Assembly (NCBI GenBank): GCA_020053595.1
Contig: JAGVMV010000039.1
Location: 1 to 59,463 of the forward strand
DNA: 59,463 nucleotides
Direction of reading: 5' to 3'
Origin: Thermoleophilia bacterium
GTDB lineage: Bacteria; Actinomycetota; Thermoleophilia; BMS3ABIN01
Part shown: positions 1 through 9,205 of the stretch, in pieces
Layout of the letters: every line of letters begins with the position of its first letter
Numbering within the stretch: the first letter of the stretch is position 1
Made by a program: the position numbers and the translations under genes
Notes under the pieces: generated by a model
The model's input: only the letters and a program-made list of their open reading frames with translations
Databases searched by the model: none
What the model was told of the DNA's origin: nothing

Positions 1-20
1 CGCCCGCTGACGATAAATCC

Positions 21-356
21 CTAGGCTTCCGAGCCCATCGGCTTCGTCATGGCCAGCATCATCACACCGATCATGAATGCAACTACCGCGAGTCCCGTAC
101 AGCCGATCTGCATTGCGGAATGCTCCGCCCTGGCGGCCAGGCCCACGTGACAAAGTCCTACAAGAATAATTGGCAGTCCCATAACCTCACTGGTCGCCAA
201 CCAGTAAATGGCTATTAAAATTCCAGCAACCCCCAGAGCATAACAAGTGGTTTTCATTGCGTCGTGCTGGTTCGACGCCATAAACAGGCAGATATAACTG
301 GCCGCCCCATAGATCGATGCCAGCGCCCCGCTGACTATTCCTCCCTTGAATTTCAC
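21..356 (-). CDS. Small integral membrane protein, unknown function
   Basis: A 111-residue protein made almost wholly of hydrophobic segments: about four predicted membrane helices near residues 5-27, 37-55, 58-76 and 83-105, with short loops. I do not recognise a family. The start is GTG, chosen because the sequence GGGAGG sits just upstream on the minus strand; no in-frame ATG gives the first helix. It is the left-most gene, transcribed in the same direction as recQ but separated from it by 160 bases, and nothing in the neighbourhood suggests its job. Membrane location is inference from hydropathy read by eye. Confidence 0.7.
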   Translation of the reverse strand: MKFKGGIVSGALASIYGAASYICLFMASNQHDAMKTTCYALGVAGILIAIYWLATSEVMGLPIILVGLCHVGLAARAEHSAMQIGCTGLAVVAFMIGVMMLAMTKPMGSEA

Positions 357-516
357 CTGGTACTCCCTCCCGAGCTTTTTTCGCGCCTGTGTGCCCTGGA
401 CATCGGCGCGTTTTCAAAGAATTAGTTCGCTATCGGGCAAAGGTTATCCTGTAAGGGAATACGAGGAACAGCAAGTTCATCGGCGCCAGAGATCCCGATA
501 GCCCCGGAAAGGGGAG

Positions 517-2484
517 TTAATCTCCCTGGACCTCTTCAGTAACCCGATCACCGTTAATCACTGCCAAAAAACCGGCGCCGTACCGTTCAGCCCGGGCCGG
601 CCCGATACCATGGGCCAGCAATAGCTTATCGAGGGTTGCAGGCCGCAGGCGGGCAATGTCGCGCAAGGTTCGATCGCTGGCGACCACATAGGGGGGAACC
701 GCCTCCCGGCGGGCCAGCTCCAGGCGATGGATCCTTAACGCTTCGAAGAGTGCCCGGGCTTCGACATCCAACTTCAGATCATCTCCCGTGGCCATGGGCC
801 GCCTGGTCCGGCCTGGTCCGGCAGCTGTCTTCCTGTTTCCAACAGGCTCTTTTTCCGGTGGCAGCAGAAGCCGGACGGGCAGGTCACCGCGCATCACCGC
901 CCGTCCCTCCTCGGTCAGAACCACCAGCGGCCGTTGATCGCCGGTAAAATTCAACCAGCCCACGGTGACGCAGCGGCGCAGGAGTTTGAGCAGCCATTCC
1001 TGGGATCGCCCCTCCAGGGCGCCGAAGGTCAGTGACTGGTCGAGACCACTCCAGGACAGCCTTTCATCCCCGGTGAACCCCCTGAGCAGGTTGGCGGCGA
1101 CCTGGATGCCGAACCGGCCATTGGTCCGGGCCACGGCCGACAGCGCCTTGCGGACCGTCAGGCTGACCGTTTCCGGATCCTGCTCACCGCCTTCGGCGAT
1201 TGCCATGCAGACATCGCAATGTCCACAGCCGGATAGCGTCTCCTCTTCATCGCCGAAATAGCGCAGGATGGCATCGTGGCGGCAACTGCCGCCCTCCGCC
1301 CAGCGCATCAATTCCAGGAACAGGTTCCACCTGTGTTGCATGGCTTCGGAACCGGAAGTCCCGTCATTGCCTGACCCTCGCTCGATCAGCCGGCGGCGCA
1401 GGGGCATGTCACCCGGGTTTATCAGCATCAGACAGATGGAGTCACGGCCGTCACGTCCGGCGCGCCCCACTTCCTGGTAGTAGGCTTCGATGGAACCGGG
1501 TGGCGCCAGATGCACTACCGCACGCACATCCGGACGATCGATACCCATGCCGAAAGCGTTGGTCGCCACTACCACCTGACATTTGCCGATGAAAAAGTCC
1601 TTTTGCACGCGGTCGCGCCGAGGGCCTGGCAACCCGGCATGATAAGCCTGGGCGCTCCAGCCGGCCCCTGCCAGGCGTTCCGCCTCGGCCTCGGTAGCCC
1701 GTCGCGTGGATGAGTAAACAATTGACGTTCCACTGCCACCCGGAGAGCCCAGCGCTTCCGCCAGCGCGGCATCTACCCACCGCTCCCGGTCACGGGCCCC
1801 GCTAACCTCGCGGACACGCAGGGAAAGGTTCGGCCGGGCGAAACCGCTGACAATCTGCCGGGTATCGGCGCCCAGGCCCAGCCTGGCGATTATCTCGTCG
1901 CGCACCACCGGCGTGGCCGTCGCCGTGCAGGCGAGCACCCGGGAGTCCGGCATCCGTGAAAGAAGCTCGCCAATCTGCATGTACTCGGGACGGAAGTCGT
2001 GTCCCCACTCGCTGATACAGTGAGCTTCATCCACCGCTATCAGGGAACAGTCTAGCCCTTCCAGCGCCCGGCGAAAACCAGGTAGTGACAGCCGCTCCGG
2101 AGCCGCGTAGACCAGCCGGTATTCTCCCCGTGCCATCCGCATCAGCCGCTCGCGCTGCTCACCCGGATCCAGCGTGGAAGCGATATAGGTCGCGGGGATC
2201 CCACGGGCCGACAAGGCCGACACCTGGTCGTTCATCAGGGAGATAAGCGGAGAGATGACCAGCGTCGTCCCATCGTGCATCACAGCAGGCAGCTGGTAGA
2301 TAAGGCTCTTGCCGCCACCCGTGGGGGCCACAAGCAGAAGCCTGCCGGTCGCATAAAGGGCGTCCAGGGCTTCCCGCTGGCCGGGGCGCAGCAACTCAAA
2401 TCCCAGCCGTTCAAGCGCGGCCTGGTAATCATGTTCCACAACTGGCTCTACGTGCTGAGAATGACCAATTTTACTCTGCTTCAA
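517..2484 (-). CDS. recQ: ATP-dependent DNA helicase RecQ
   Basis: A 655-residue RecQ-family 3'-5' helicase, which unwinds forked and recombination-intermediate DNA. Visible motifs: Walker A APTGGGKS (residues 53-60), the DEAH box VDEAHCISEWGHDFRPEY (DEAH near 152), the helicase C motif GMGIDRPDVRAVVH and QEVGRAGRDG. A zinc-binding cysteine set follows (SCRHDAILRYFG, then CGHCDVC), then a winged-helix region and a C-terminal HRDC-like domain (about residues 575-645, ending LLLAHGIGPARAERYG). All RecQ core elements are present, and the length matches bacterial RecQ. The start is a TTG; a weak AGTGGA lies upstream. It stands alone between the small membrane protein and the FAH gene. Confidence 0.95.
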   Translation of the reverse strand: MKQSKIGHSQHVEPVVEHDYQAALERLGFELLRPGQREALDALYATGRLLLVAPTGGGKSLIYQLPAVMHDGTTLVISPLISLMNDQVSALSARGIPATYIASTLDPGEQRERLMRMARGEYRLVYAAPERLSLPGFRRALEGLDCSLIAVDEAHCISEWGHDFRPEYMQIGELLSRMPDSRVLACTATATPVVRDEIIARLGLGADTRQIVSGFARPNLSLRVREVSGARDRERWVDAALAEALGSPGGSGTSIVYSSTRRATEAEAERLAGAGWSAQAYHAGLPGPRRDRVQKDFFIGKCQVVVATNAFGMGIDRPDVRAVVHLAPPGSIEAYYQEVGRAGRDGRDSICLMLINPGDMPLRRRLIERGSGNDGTSGSEAMQHRWNLFLELMRWAEGGSCRHDAILRYFGDEEETLSGCGHCDVCMAIAEGGEQDPETVSLTVRKALSAVARTNGRFGIQVAANLLRGFTGDERLSWSGLDQSLTFGALEGRSQEWLLKLLRRCVTVGWLNFTGDQRPLVVLTEEGRAVMRGDLPVRLLLPPEKEPVGNRKTAAGPGRTRRPMATGDDLKLDVEARALFEALRIHRLELARREAVPPYVVASDRTLRDIARLRPATLDKLLLAHGIGPARAERYGAGFLAVINGDRVTEEVQGD

Positions 2485-2645
2485 CAGTGTCCACTTTCGC
2501 GCCGTTCAGTAAGCCGGAACAAATATACCACGGGCTCCGGACACCGTCTCCAACAGTTCTTCAGCGAAGCAGGATCTGAAACAGGTGGTGCAGGCAAAAC
2601 GCCACCACGCCACGGGATTCTTCATCTTACCTGATCTCTTAATAT

Positions 2646-3269
2646 TTAGAAGGTAACGCTGTTGGTCAGCTCGCCGATCCCATCTATGCGGACCGTGACT
2701 TCGTCCCCCGCTTTCATTCCGCCCACACCGGGAGGCGTACCTGTCAGTATCACATCACCGCGATCGAGCGTCATTACCCCGGAGATAAAAGCCACCAGCT
2801 CCAGCGGCGAAAAAATCATGTCTGAAATTGTTGCGCTTTGCCGCCGTGTGCCGTTCAGGAAAAGTTCCACTTTTGATTCCGGCGCCAGGGGGCCGGTTTC
2901 CAGCCACGGTCCCAGCGGACAGAAAGTATCAAAGCTCTTGGATCGCGTCCATTGCCCATCAAGACGCTGGAGATCACGCGCCGTCACATCATTGGCGCAG
3001 GTGTAGCCGAGCACCTGGCTGGCTGCTTCATCCACGGTTACCTTTCGAGCGGTTTTCCCGATGACGATCGCCAGTTCAGCCTCATAGTCAACCTGTTCCG
3101 AAGCAGCGGGAAGCATGATGTCCTCGCCGTGTCCGATGACCGACGATGGCGGCTTCAGGAAAATGACCGGCTCTGACGGAACAGCCATTTCCAGTTCATC
3201 AGCGTGGGAACGATAGTTCAATCCGACGGCGATTATCTTGCCTGGATGAATCAGCTCGAGATGCGTCAT
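2646..3269 (-). CDS. Fumarylacetoacetate hydrolase (FAH) family protein
   Basis: A 207-residue protein of the FAH superfamily, which hydrolyses or decarboxylates acylpyruvate-like substrates with a divalent metal. Family signatures are IIAVGLNYRSHADE, PVIFLKPPSSVIGHGEDI, YEAELAIVIGKTARKV, GYTCANDVTARDLQ and DVILTGTPPGVGG; the E-x-E metal-ligand motif is in YEAELAIVI. I start it at ATG 3269 (MTHLELIHPG) because residues before this have no family character. It is the last gene of the leu/ilv/cim run, 29 bases after cimA, so it is probably co-transcribed. The natural substrate cannot be told: acylpyruvase, oxaloacetate decarboxylase and others share these motifs. Confidence 0.85.
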   Translation of the reverse strand: MTHLELIHPGKIIAVGLNYRSHADELEMAVPSEPVIFLKPPSSVIGHGEDIMLPAASEQVDYEAELAIVIGKTARKVTVDEAASQVLGYTCANDVTARDLQRLDGQWTRSKSFDTFCPLGPWLETGPLAPESKVELFLNGTRRQSATISDMIFSPLELVAFISGVMTLDRGDVILTGTPPGVGGMKAGDEVTVRIDGIGELTNSVTF

Positions 3270-3298
3270 CTTATTCGATACCCGTCCCGAGCCGCACG

Positions 3299-4891
3299 CT
3301 AGTGGCGTCGGCGTCTTTTCATCATTCCGTATTCGATGCTGTCCACCAGCGCCTCCCAACTTGCCTCGATAATGTTCTCCGATACGCCGATGGTGCCCCA
3401 GCTGTCGTGGCCGTCGCTGGAGTCAAGGAGCACGCGCGTGACTGCGCCCGTTCCCTTGTGCTCGTTGAGAATGCGCACTTTATAATTGACCAGATGGATG
3501 CGTGAAAGCTCTTCCACCAGTTTCGGATATCTTGCCGGCAGCAACTTTCTGAGGGCTATATCCAGGGCGTTAACCGGGCCGTTTCCCTCAGCGAAAGCTA
3601 TCGGCAGCTTGCCGCCACTGTTATCCTTGAGAACGATCTTGGCCTCGCTGATAACGGCGCTCTTGCGCTTTTGCACGATGACACGAAAGTTGTCGAGCTC
3701 GACTATTGGCTTGAGCAGGCCCAGCTCCCGTCGTAAAAACAGTTCGAACGATGCGTCGGCCACTTCGTAGTGATAACCCGCGTGTTCCTTTTCCTTGAGT
3801 CTTTTAAGCAGGGCGCCAAGTTTTTCCTTGTCCCCGCTGAGATCCAGTCCCATCCCGGCTGCTTTCTTGAGAACAGTCGCCTGGCCGGCCAGTTCACTGA
3901 CCAGTATGCGCTGCTTGTTGCCTACCAGGGCCGGATCCACATGCTCAAAAGTCCTCGCGTCCTTGAGGGCCGCGCTCACGTGCAATCCGCCCTTGTGCGC
4001 GAAGGCGTTCTCGCCCACGTAAGGCTGGTGCGTTTCGGGGCTTACGTTCACCATCTCGGCAACATAATGAGAAGTCTCTGTAAGTTCCGCCAGTCGCCGG
4101 TCGCTGACACAGTCATAGCCCATCTTCAGCCTGAGCGCCGGGATGATTGATATCAGGTTGGCATTGCCACAGCGCTCGCCGTAACCATTCACGGTCCCCT
4201 GAACCTGGGTCGCGCCTGCCTCGACCGCTTCGAGCGTCACCGCCACGGCACAGTCGGCGTCGTTATGGGCGTGTATGCCAACGGGCACGCCAAGTCTGTC
4301 CACTACCTGCTTTACGACTTCGGATGCCCTGGATGGAAGCGTGGCGCCGTTGGTATCACAGAGAACAACCCTGGTCGCCCCACCCCTTACAGCGGCCTCA
4401 ATCGTGCTCATTGCGTATTCCGGGTCGTCGTCGAACCCGTCGAAGAAATGCTCGGCGTCATAGAAGACCTCGCGACCCTTGCCTGCGAGGAAACCAACGG
4501 TGCCCTCGATCATCTTCAGATTTTCCTCAAGACCAACCCTCAGCACCTTTTGAGTGTGCAGTTTCCAGCTCTTGCCGACGATGGTGACCACCGGCGTATC
4601 CACTTTGAGCAGCTGTTTGAGCAGCGGGTCCTGATGCGGCCTGGCGCCCTTCTTGTGCGTCATGCCGAAAGCGGCCAGCCTGGCCGTGCGCAGCCTGTGG
4701 CCGGCCATCTTTTGATAAAACTCCACATCCTTGGGATTGGAGCCGGGAAAGCCGCCCTCGATGTAATGCACACCGAGGCGGTCCAGCCGCAAGGCGATCT
4801 GGACCTTCTCATCCACTGAAACGCTCATGCCCTCCCGCTGCATGCCGTCCCGCAGAGTCGTGTCGTATAATTCAATGCGCTTTTTCGACAT
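3299..4891 (-). CDS. cimA: (R)-citramalate synthase
   Basis: A 530-residue member of the DRE-TIM metallolyase family with the CimA architecture. The N-terminal barrel opens IELYDTTLRDGMQREGMS. The catalytic domain carries VLCDTNGATLPS, GIHAHNDADCAVA and VQGTVNGYGERCGNANL, then the linker GGLHVSAALKD. The C-terminal regulatory dimer domain (about residues 375-525) is where isoleucine normally feeds back. It condenses pyruvate and acetyl-CoA to citramalate, the threonine-independent entry to isoleucine; LeuC, LeuD and LeuB from the same operon can carry citramalate on to 2-oxobutyrate. The length and GYGERCGN motif favour CimA over LeuA, which is a separate gene here. The start ATG 4891 overlaps the previous gene by 20 bases. 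Confidence 0.9.
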   Translation of the reverse strand: MSKKRIELYDTTLRDGMQREGMSVSVDEKVQIALRLDRLGVHYIEGGFPGSNPKDVEFYQKMAGHRLRTARLAAFGMTHKKGARPHQDPLLKQLLKVDTPVVTIVGKSWKLHTQKVLRVGLEENLKMIEGTVGFLAGKGREVFYDAEHFFDGFDDDPEYAMSTIEAAVRGGATRVVLCDTNGATLPSRASEVVKQVVDRLGVPVGIHAHNDADCAVAVTLEAVEAGATQVQGTVNGYGERCGNANLISIIPALRLKMGYDCVSDRRLAELTETSHYVAEMVNVSPETHQPYVGENAFAHKGGLHVSAALKDARTFEHVDPALVGNKQRILVSELAGQATVLKKAAGMGLDLSGDKEKLGALLKRLKEKEHAGYHYEVADASFELFLRRELGLLKPIVELDNFRVIVQKRKSAVISEAKIVLKDNSGGKLPIAFAEGNGPVNALDIALRKLLPARYPKLVEELSRIHLVNYKVRILNEHKGTGAVTRVLLDSSDGHDSWGTIGVSENIIEASWEALVDSIEYGMMKRRRRH

Positions 4892-5411
4892 CTTTCTTGA
4901 TGACGTTGAGAGTCTTTTTTGCCAGGATAAAATGCATCGGCCTGACAAAGGGCCAATAGATCCGCTGTACCATATTCGGGTTAGACGAGGCTAAGGCGAG
5001 CGAAAGCCTGGCGCCGCTCCCATCTGAATCCATGAGATAACCCGCTTCCAGGTTGAAGAGCGTTGTCTTGAGCGAAAAGAAATATTTCCGGCCTCTATCG
5101 GCTTCGGTCAGCACAAACGGGCCAAACGAACCGCCCACGGCCAGCGGCTTCGACATATTACTTTTTGCCATCTCATAATAACTCTTTGAAAATAACATTT
5201 TTATCCCCCGCTTGAAACCGCCGATCAGAAAGATCCGCACCGCGAGCAGCGGCCACCTCTCGAGCGCTTTAAATACCGGGAATTTGTTCGGCATGCTCTC
5301 GATGTGCCCATACACTTGATCGGCGGTTGCGTCTATCCAAATTGAATGGCTGCTCTCGATCACCTGACTGGATATAATAGTTGATTCCAACATACGGTTG
5401 ATCAAACCCAT
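4872..5411 (-). CDS. SRPBCC-like (START/polyketide-cyclase fold) protein
   Basis: A 179-residue protein. The pattern HSIWIDATADQVYGHIESM near the N terminus, followed by a long hydrophobic strand region and a C-terminal amphipathic helix (ILAKKTLNVIKKD), is typical of the SRPBCC ligand-binding superfamily. It overlaps the end of ilvE by 10 bases and the start of cimA by 20, so it is translated within the amino acid operon; no catalytic residues can be named. Translational coupling to branched-chain genes is seen; a role in that pathway is only inference. The fold call rests on the N-terminal pattern and overall length and is moderate. A start at the internal ATG 5390 is possible but has no better ribosome site. 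Confidence 0.6.
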   Translation of the reverse strand: MGLINRMLESTIISSQVIESSHSIWIDATADQVYGHIESMPNKFPVFKALERWPLLAVRIFLIGGFKRGIKMLFSKSYYEMAKSNMSKPLAVGGSFGPFVLTEADRGRKYFFSLKTTLFNLEAGYLMDSDGSGARLSLALASSNPNMVQRIYWPFVRPMHFILAKKTLNVIKKDVEKAH

Positions 5412-6316
5412 TCCAGGTAGTGAGCATATTTGTCGTTCTCCGCCTTGATAATCCCATAGAAGATATCCTGTATCTTCTTCGTGATCGGACCCGGCTCGCC
5501 GATGACGCGGTCGTCCACTTCACGCAGCGGCACGATCTCGGCCGCCGTACCGGTGAGGAACGCCTCGTCGGCCACATACAGGTCCGAGCGGACCATGACT
5601 TTCTGCTCCAGCGGGATGCCTTCATCCTGGCAGATGGTAAAGACCGTATCCGCGGTTATGCCCTCCAGCACATCGCAGGAGGTTGTCGGCGTCGCCACGA
5701 CACCATTCCTGACCACGAAGAGGTTCTCCCCCGATCCTTCCGAAAGGTTGCCCTGATCGTCGAGCAGAATAGCTTCTTCGTAACCGCCCTTAACCGCCTC
5801 TACTTTCGCCAGGCTGGAATTGATGTACTGCCCCGTCGCCTTGGCTGCCGGTGGCATGCTGTTTGGCCCGAAGCGCCGGAAAGAGGAGATCTTGGCGCGA
5901 ATGCCATGCTCGATCCCCTCGTCGCCGAGATATGTGCCCCAGGGCCAGACGGCGATGCAGACATCTACCGGCGCATGCAGGGGGAAGAGCCCCATCTCGC
6001 CGTAGCCACGATAGATTAACGGGCGTATGTAACAGCTCTTCAGGGAATTCGCCCGGATTACTTCCTTGGTCGCCTCCACCAGTTCCTCGGTGCTGAAAGG
6101 TACGTCCATCATGTATATCTTGGCCGAGCGCAGCAGCCGCTCGATATGGTCGGTCAGGCGGTAGACATGGGTTCCCTTTTTGGTGTCATACGCCCTGATG
6201 CCCTCAAAGACGCCCGATCCATAATGCAGCGCGTGGGTCAGCACGTGGATTTTGGCATCAGCCCAGTCCACCAGCTCTCCGTTCATCCAGATTTTCGAGA
6301 CTTCAGTTATCGGCAT
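5402..6316 (-). CDS. ilvE: Branched-chain amino acid aminotransferase
   Basis: A 304-residue class IV PLP aminotransferase that transfers amino groups between glutamate and the 2-oxo acids of leucine, isoleucine and valine. Signatures: WMNGELVDWADAKIHVLTHA at the N terminus, HYGSGVFEGIRAYDT, IRPLIYRGYG, the PLP-lysine region PAAKATGQYINSSLAK, EAILLDDQGNLSEGSGENLF and EAFLTGTAAEIVPLREVD. The start ATG 6316 is fixed by AAGGAG at the right distance; an 11-codon upstream extension has no ribosome site. It lies 60 bases after leuB and overlaps the SRPBCC gene. Confidence 0.95.
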   Translation of the reverse strand: MPITEVSKIWMNGELVDWADAKIHVLTHALHYGSGVFEGIRAYDTKKGTHVYRLTDHIERLLRSAKIYMMDVPFSTEELVEATKEVIRANSLKSCYIRPLIYRGYGEMGLFPLHAPVDVCIAVWPWGTYLGDEGIEHGIRAKISSFRRFGPNSMPPAAKATGQYINSSLAKVEAVKGGYEEAILLDDQGNLSEGSGENLFVVRNGVVATPTTSCDVLEGITADTVFTICQDEGIPLEQKVMVRSDLYVADEAFLTGTAAEIVPLREVDDRVIGEPGPITKKIQDIFYGIIKAENDKYAHYLEWV

Positions 6317-6376
6317 GTGACTCCTTTTTCCAGGATGCGCCTCCGGCACAACCGCCCGGCGATACGGCGATCAAAA

Positions 6377-7435
6377 TTAACCCTTACTGACCCTCTCCGC
6401 CACCAGGTCGCCTATTTCCGTGGTTGAGAAGCCGGTCTTGCCCACTGCCAGGCTTTTCAGCTTGTTGGCGGTGACATCGGCGATAGCGGCCTCGACTGCC
6501 GCCCCGGCTTCGCTTTCTCCCAGGAATTCGAGCATCATCTGCACGGCGGCGATAGCGGCCAGCGGGTTGATAACGTTCTGCCCGGTGTACTTGGGCGCCG
6601 AGCCACCAATGGGTTCGAACATCGAGACACCCTCGGGATTGATGTTACCCCCGGCGGCGATGCCCATGCCACCCTGGATCATGGCGCCCAGATCGGTGAT
6701 GATGTCGCCAAAAATATTATCGGTAACGATGACATCGAACCATTCCGGGTTTTTGATGAACCACATGCAGATAGCGTCGACGTGCGCGTAATCGGTCGTT
6801 ACGCCAGGATAATCCGGCGCCGTCTCGTTAAAGGTCCGCATCCAAAGATCCTGCGAATAATTGAGCACATTGGTCTTGCCGCACATCGTGAGCTTGTTGT
6901 CCTTGCCGCGTCGCTGGCAATAATCGAATGCGTATCTGACACATCGTTCCACACCCTTGCGGGTATTGATGCTCTCCTGGATAGCCACCTCGTCCGGCTT
7001 ACCCTTCTTCAGGAAGCCGCCGGCGCCAACGTAAAGGCCTTCCGTATTCTCACGCACGACGACAAAATCGATATCGTCCGGCCCCTTGTCCTTGATAGGC
7101 GTTTCCACACCGGGGAAAAGCTTCACCGGCCGCAGGTTGATGTACTGGTCAAGCTCGAAGCGAGCCTTGAGCAGGATGCCCTGCTCGAGAACGCCCGGCT
7201 TCACGTCCGGATGCCCGATGGCGCCCAGGAAGATAGCGTCGTGGCCCTTGAGTTCGTCGAGCGCCGAGTCCGGCAGCGTCTCGCCGGTCTTCAGGTAACG
7301 ATCGCCACCGAAGTCATAGTCAGTAGTCTCATACTCGAAACCGTACCGCGCCGCTGCGGCCTTGAGCACCTTCAGCCCTTCCAGCACCACTTCCGGCCCG
7401 GTTCCATCGCCGGGCATGACAGCTATGTTATGCAT
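6377..7435 (-). CDS. leuB: 3-isopropylmalate dehydrogenase
   Basis: A 352-residue NAD-dependent beta-decarboxylating dehydrogenase. It oxidises 3-isopropylmalate to 2-oxoisocaproate and probably also handles the methylmalate made from citramalate. Motifs are IAVMPGDGTGPEV at the N terminus, INLRPVKLFPG, VVRENTEGLYVG, the metal-binding DNIFGDIITDLGAMIQGGMG and EPIGGSAPKYTG. The family also includes isocitrate and D-malate dehydrogenases; placement directly after leuCD decides the call. ATG 7435 is preceded by GGAGG and overlaps the end of leuD by 8 bases. Confidence 0.92.
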   Translation of the reverse strand: MHNIAVMPGDGTGPEVVLEGLKVLKAAAARYGFEYETTDYDFGGDRYLKTGETLPDSALDELKGHDAIFLGAIGHPDVKPGVLEQGILLKARFELDQYINLRPVKLFPGVETPIKDKGPDDIDFVVVRENTEGLYVGAGGFLKKGKPDEVAIQESINTRKGVERCVRYAFDYCQRRGKDNKLTMCGKTNVLNYSQDLWMRTFNETAPDYPGVTTDYAHVDAICMWFIKNPEWFDVIVTDNIFGDIITDLGAMIQGGMGIAAGGNINPEGVSMFEPIGGSAPKYTGQNVINPLAAIAAVQMMLEFLGESEAGAAVEAAIADVTANKLKSLAVGKTGFSTTEIGDLVAERVSKG

Positions 7436-7937
7436 TCGCTCCTCCGCTTTGCTTGCGTTTTTTGACATGTTTCATCAGGCCGCCCGCCATCACGATCTCC
7501 TGCATGAACTCCGGAAAACGGTCAGCCTGGTACATAGTTTCCCTGGTCAGATTGACAACCTCTCCCTTGTCCAGGTCTACACGCAACCTGTCGCCATTCT
7601 CTACCCCGACCGCCGCCTCAGGGCAAACCAGGATCGGCAAGCCGATGTTGATGGCGTTGCGGTAAAAAATACGCGCGAACGACGCCGCCACCACACAGGA
7701 GACACCCGCGGCCTTGATCGCCACCGGCGCCTGTTCCCGCGATGATCCGCAACCGAAGTTCTCATCGGCGACAATGATGTCCCCCGGTTGTACCCGTCCG
7801 ATGAAGTCCCGGTCGATATCCTCCATGCAGTGCGCCGCCAGCTCACCCGGGTCATGCGTGTTGAGATAACGCGCCGGGATAATGACATCGGTGTCGACAT
7901 CACGGCCGTATTTATGTGCCGTACCTTCAAAGATCAT
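7428..7937 (-). CDS. leuD: 3-isopropylmalate dehydratase small subunit
   Basis: A 169-residue aconitase-family swivel subunit: YGRDVDTDVIIPARYLNT, then DIIVADENFGCGSSREQAP and the substrate-side segment IFYRNAINIGLPILVCPEA. With LeuC it isomerises 2- to 3-isopropylmalate and can also act on citramalate. The length and motif FGCGSSREQAP fit LeuD. It starts inside the leuC stop codon region (4-base overlap) with GGAGG upstream, so it is translationally coupled to leuC. Confidence 0.94.
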   Translation of the reverse strand: MIFEGTAHKYGRDVDTDVIIPARYLNTHDPGELAAHCMEDIDRDFIGRVQPGDIIVADENFGCGSSREQAPVAIKAAGVSCVVAASFARIFYRNAINIGLPILVCPEAAVGVENGDRLRVDLDKGEVVNLTRETMYQADRFPEFMQEIVMAGGLMKHVKKRKQSGGANA

Positions 7938-9205
7938 GCCAGCACCTCCTCGGGAACCGCAACAGTTCCGGCTATCGCCGTGGCCGCCGCTACATAGGGT
8001 CCGGCCAGGTAGACCTCGCTGCCGGTGTGGCCCATGCGGCCGACAAAGTTGCGGTTGGTCGTCGATACGCAGCGCTCGCCGTCCGCCAGTATGCCCATGT
8101 GCCCTCCCAGGCAGGGACCGCAGGTCGGCGTGCTGACCGCCACTTCGGCGTCGATGAAAACGTCGACCAGCCCTTCCCGCATCGCCTGCTGGTATACCAG
8201 CTGGCTTCCGGGGAAGACGATGGCGCGTACGTCTGGATGCACTTTGCGCCCCTTCAGCACTTCAGCCGCCATCCGCAGGTCTTCGATGCGTCCGTTGGTG
8301 CAGGAGCCGATGACCACCTGATCGATCTTCAGGTCGGCCAGCTCCGAAGCCGGCACCGAATTCGACGGCAGATGCGGCTTGGCCACCTGAAGCTCGATTG
8401 AGCCCACATCTATGTCTATCACGCGCTCATATTGTGCGCCCTCGTCGCTTTTCATCATCACCGGCTCGCGCAGTGCCCGGCCCCGGCAATACTCCTCTGT
8501 GATCGCATCGGGTTCAACAATACCGTTCTTGCCGCCGGCCTCGATAGCCATGTTGCACATGGTAAAACGGCCATCCATGGACAACGCTTTTATGGCACTG
8601 CCACAGAATTCCATCGCCTGATAGAGGGCGCCATCGACGCCGATCAGGCCAATCGTATACAGGATGTAATCCTTGCCGGTAACATAACGCCCCGGTTCAC
8701 CCTCATAGTTGAACCTGACAGTCTCCGGCACCCGCAGCCAGACCTCGCCGGTGGCCATTCCTGCCGCCAGGTCGGTACTGCCGACGCCGGTGGCAAAAGC
8801 CCCCAGCGCCCCATAGGTGCACGTATGGGAGTCGGCGCCAATGACCACGTCTCCCGGAACCACCAAACCCTTTTCGGGCAGGATCACGTGTTCGATGCCC
8901 ATGCGCCCGACATCATAGAAATTGGTCAGACCCTGCCGGCGGGCAAATTCCCGCACCAGCTTGGCCTGCTCCGCTGACTTGATGTCCTTGTTGGGAACGA
9001 AGTGGTCGCAAACCAGCACAACCTTCTCTGGATCCCAGACCCTGGTCATTCCCGCCGCCTCGAATTCCTGTATGGCCAATGGCGCCGTGATATCGTTCGC
9101 CAGCGCCAGGTCCAGGCGCGCATTGACAAAATCACCCGCCCGCACCTCTTCCTGGGCACAGGCGCGTGCCAGTATCTTCTCTGTGATAGTCATAGGTCTT
9201 GCCAT
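7934..9205 (-). CDS. leuC: 3-isopropylmalate dehydratase large subunit
   Basis: A 423-residue aconitase-family protein. It has MTITEKILARAC at the N terminus, VIGADSHTCTYGALGAFATGVG, the cysteine-bearing segments VIGSCTNGRIEDLRMA and STPTCGPCLGGHMGIL (the [4Fe-4S] ligands), then TTNRNFVGRMG. The 423-residue length matches the archaeal/HACN-type LeuC rather than the 470-residue enterobacterial form. The start at 9205 directly follows the leuA stop; an internal ATG four codons later is the alternative. It pairs with LeuD encoded next to it. Confidence 0.94.
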   Translation of the reverse strand: MARPMTITEKILARACAQEEVRAGDFVNARLDLALANDITAPLAIQEFEAAGMTRVWDPEKVVLVCDHFVPNKDIKSAEQAKLVREFARRQGLTNFYDVGRMGIEHVILPEKGLVVPGDVVIGADSHTCTYGALGAFATGVGSTDLAAGMATGEVWLRVPETVRFNYEGEPGRYVTGKDYILYTIGLIGVDGALYQAMEFCGSAIKALSMDGRFTMCNMAIEAGGKNGIVEPDAITEEYCRGRALREPVMMKSDEGAQYERVIDIDVGSIELQVAKPHLPSNSVPASELADLKIDQVVIGSCTNGRIEDLRMAAEVLKGRKVHPDVRAIVFPGSQLVYQQAMREGLVDVFIDAEVAVSTPTCGPCLGGHMGILADGERCVSTTNRNFVGRMGHTGSEVYLAGPYVAAATAIAGTVAVPEEVLA

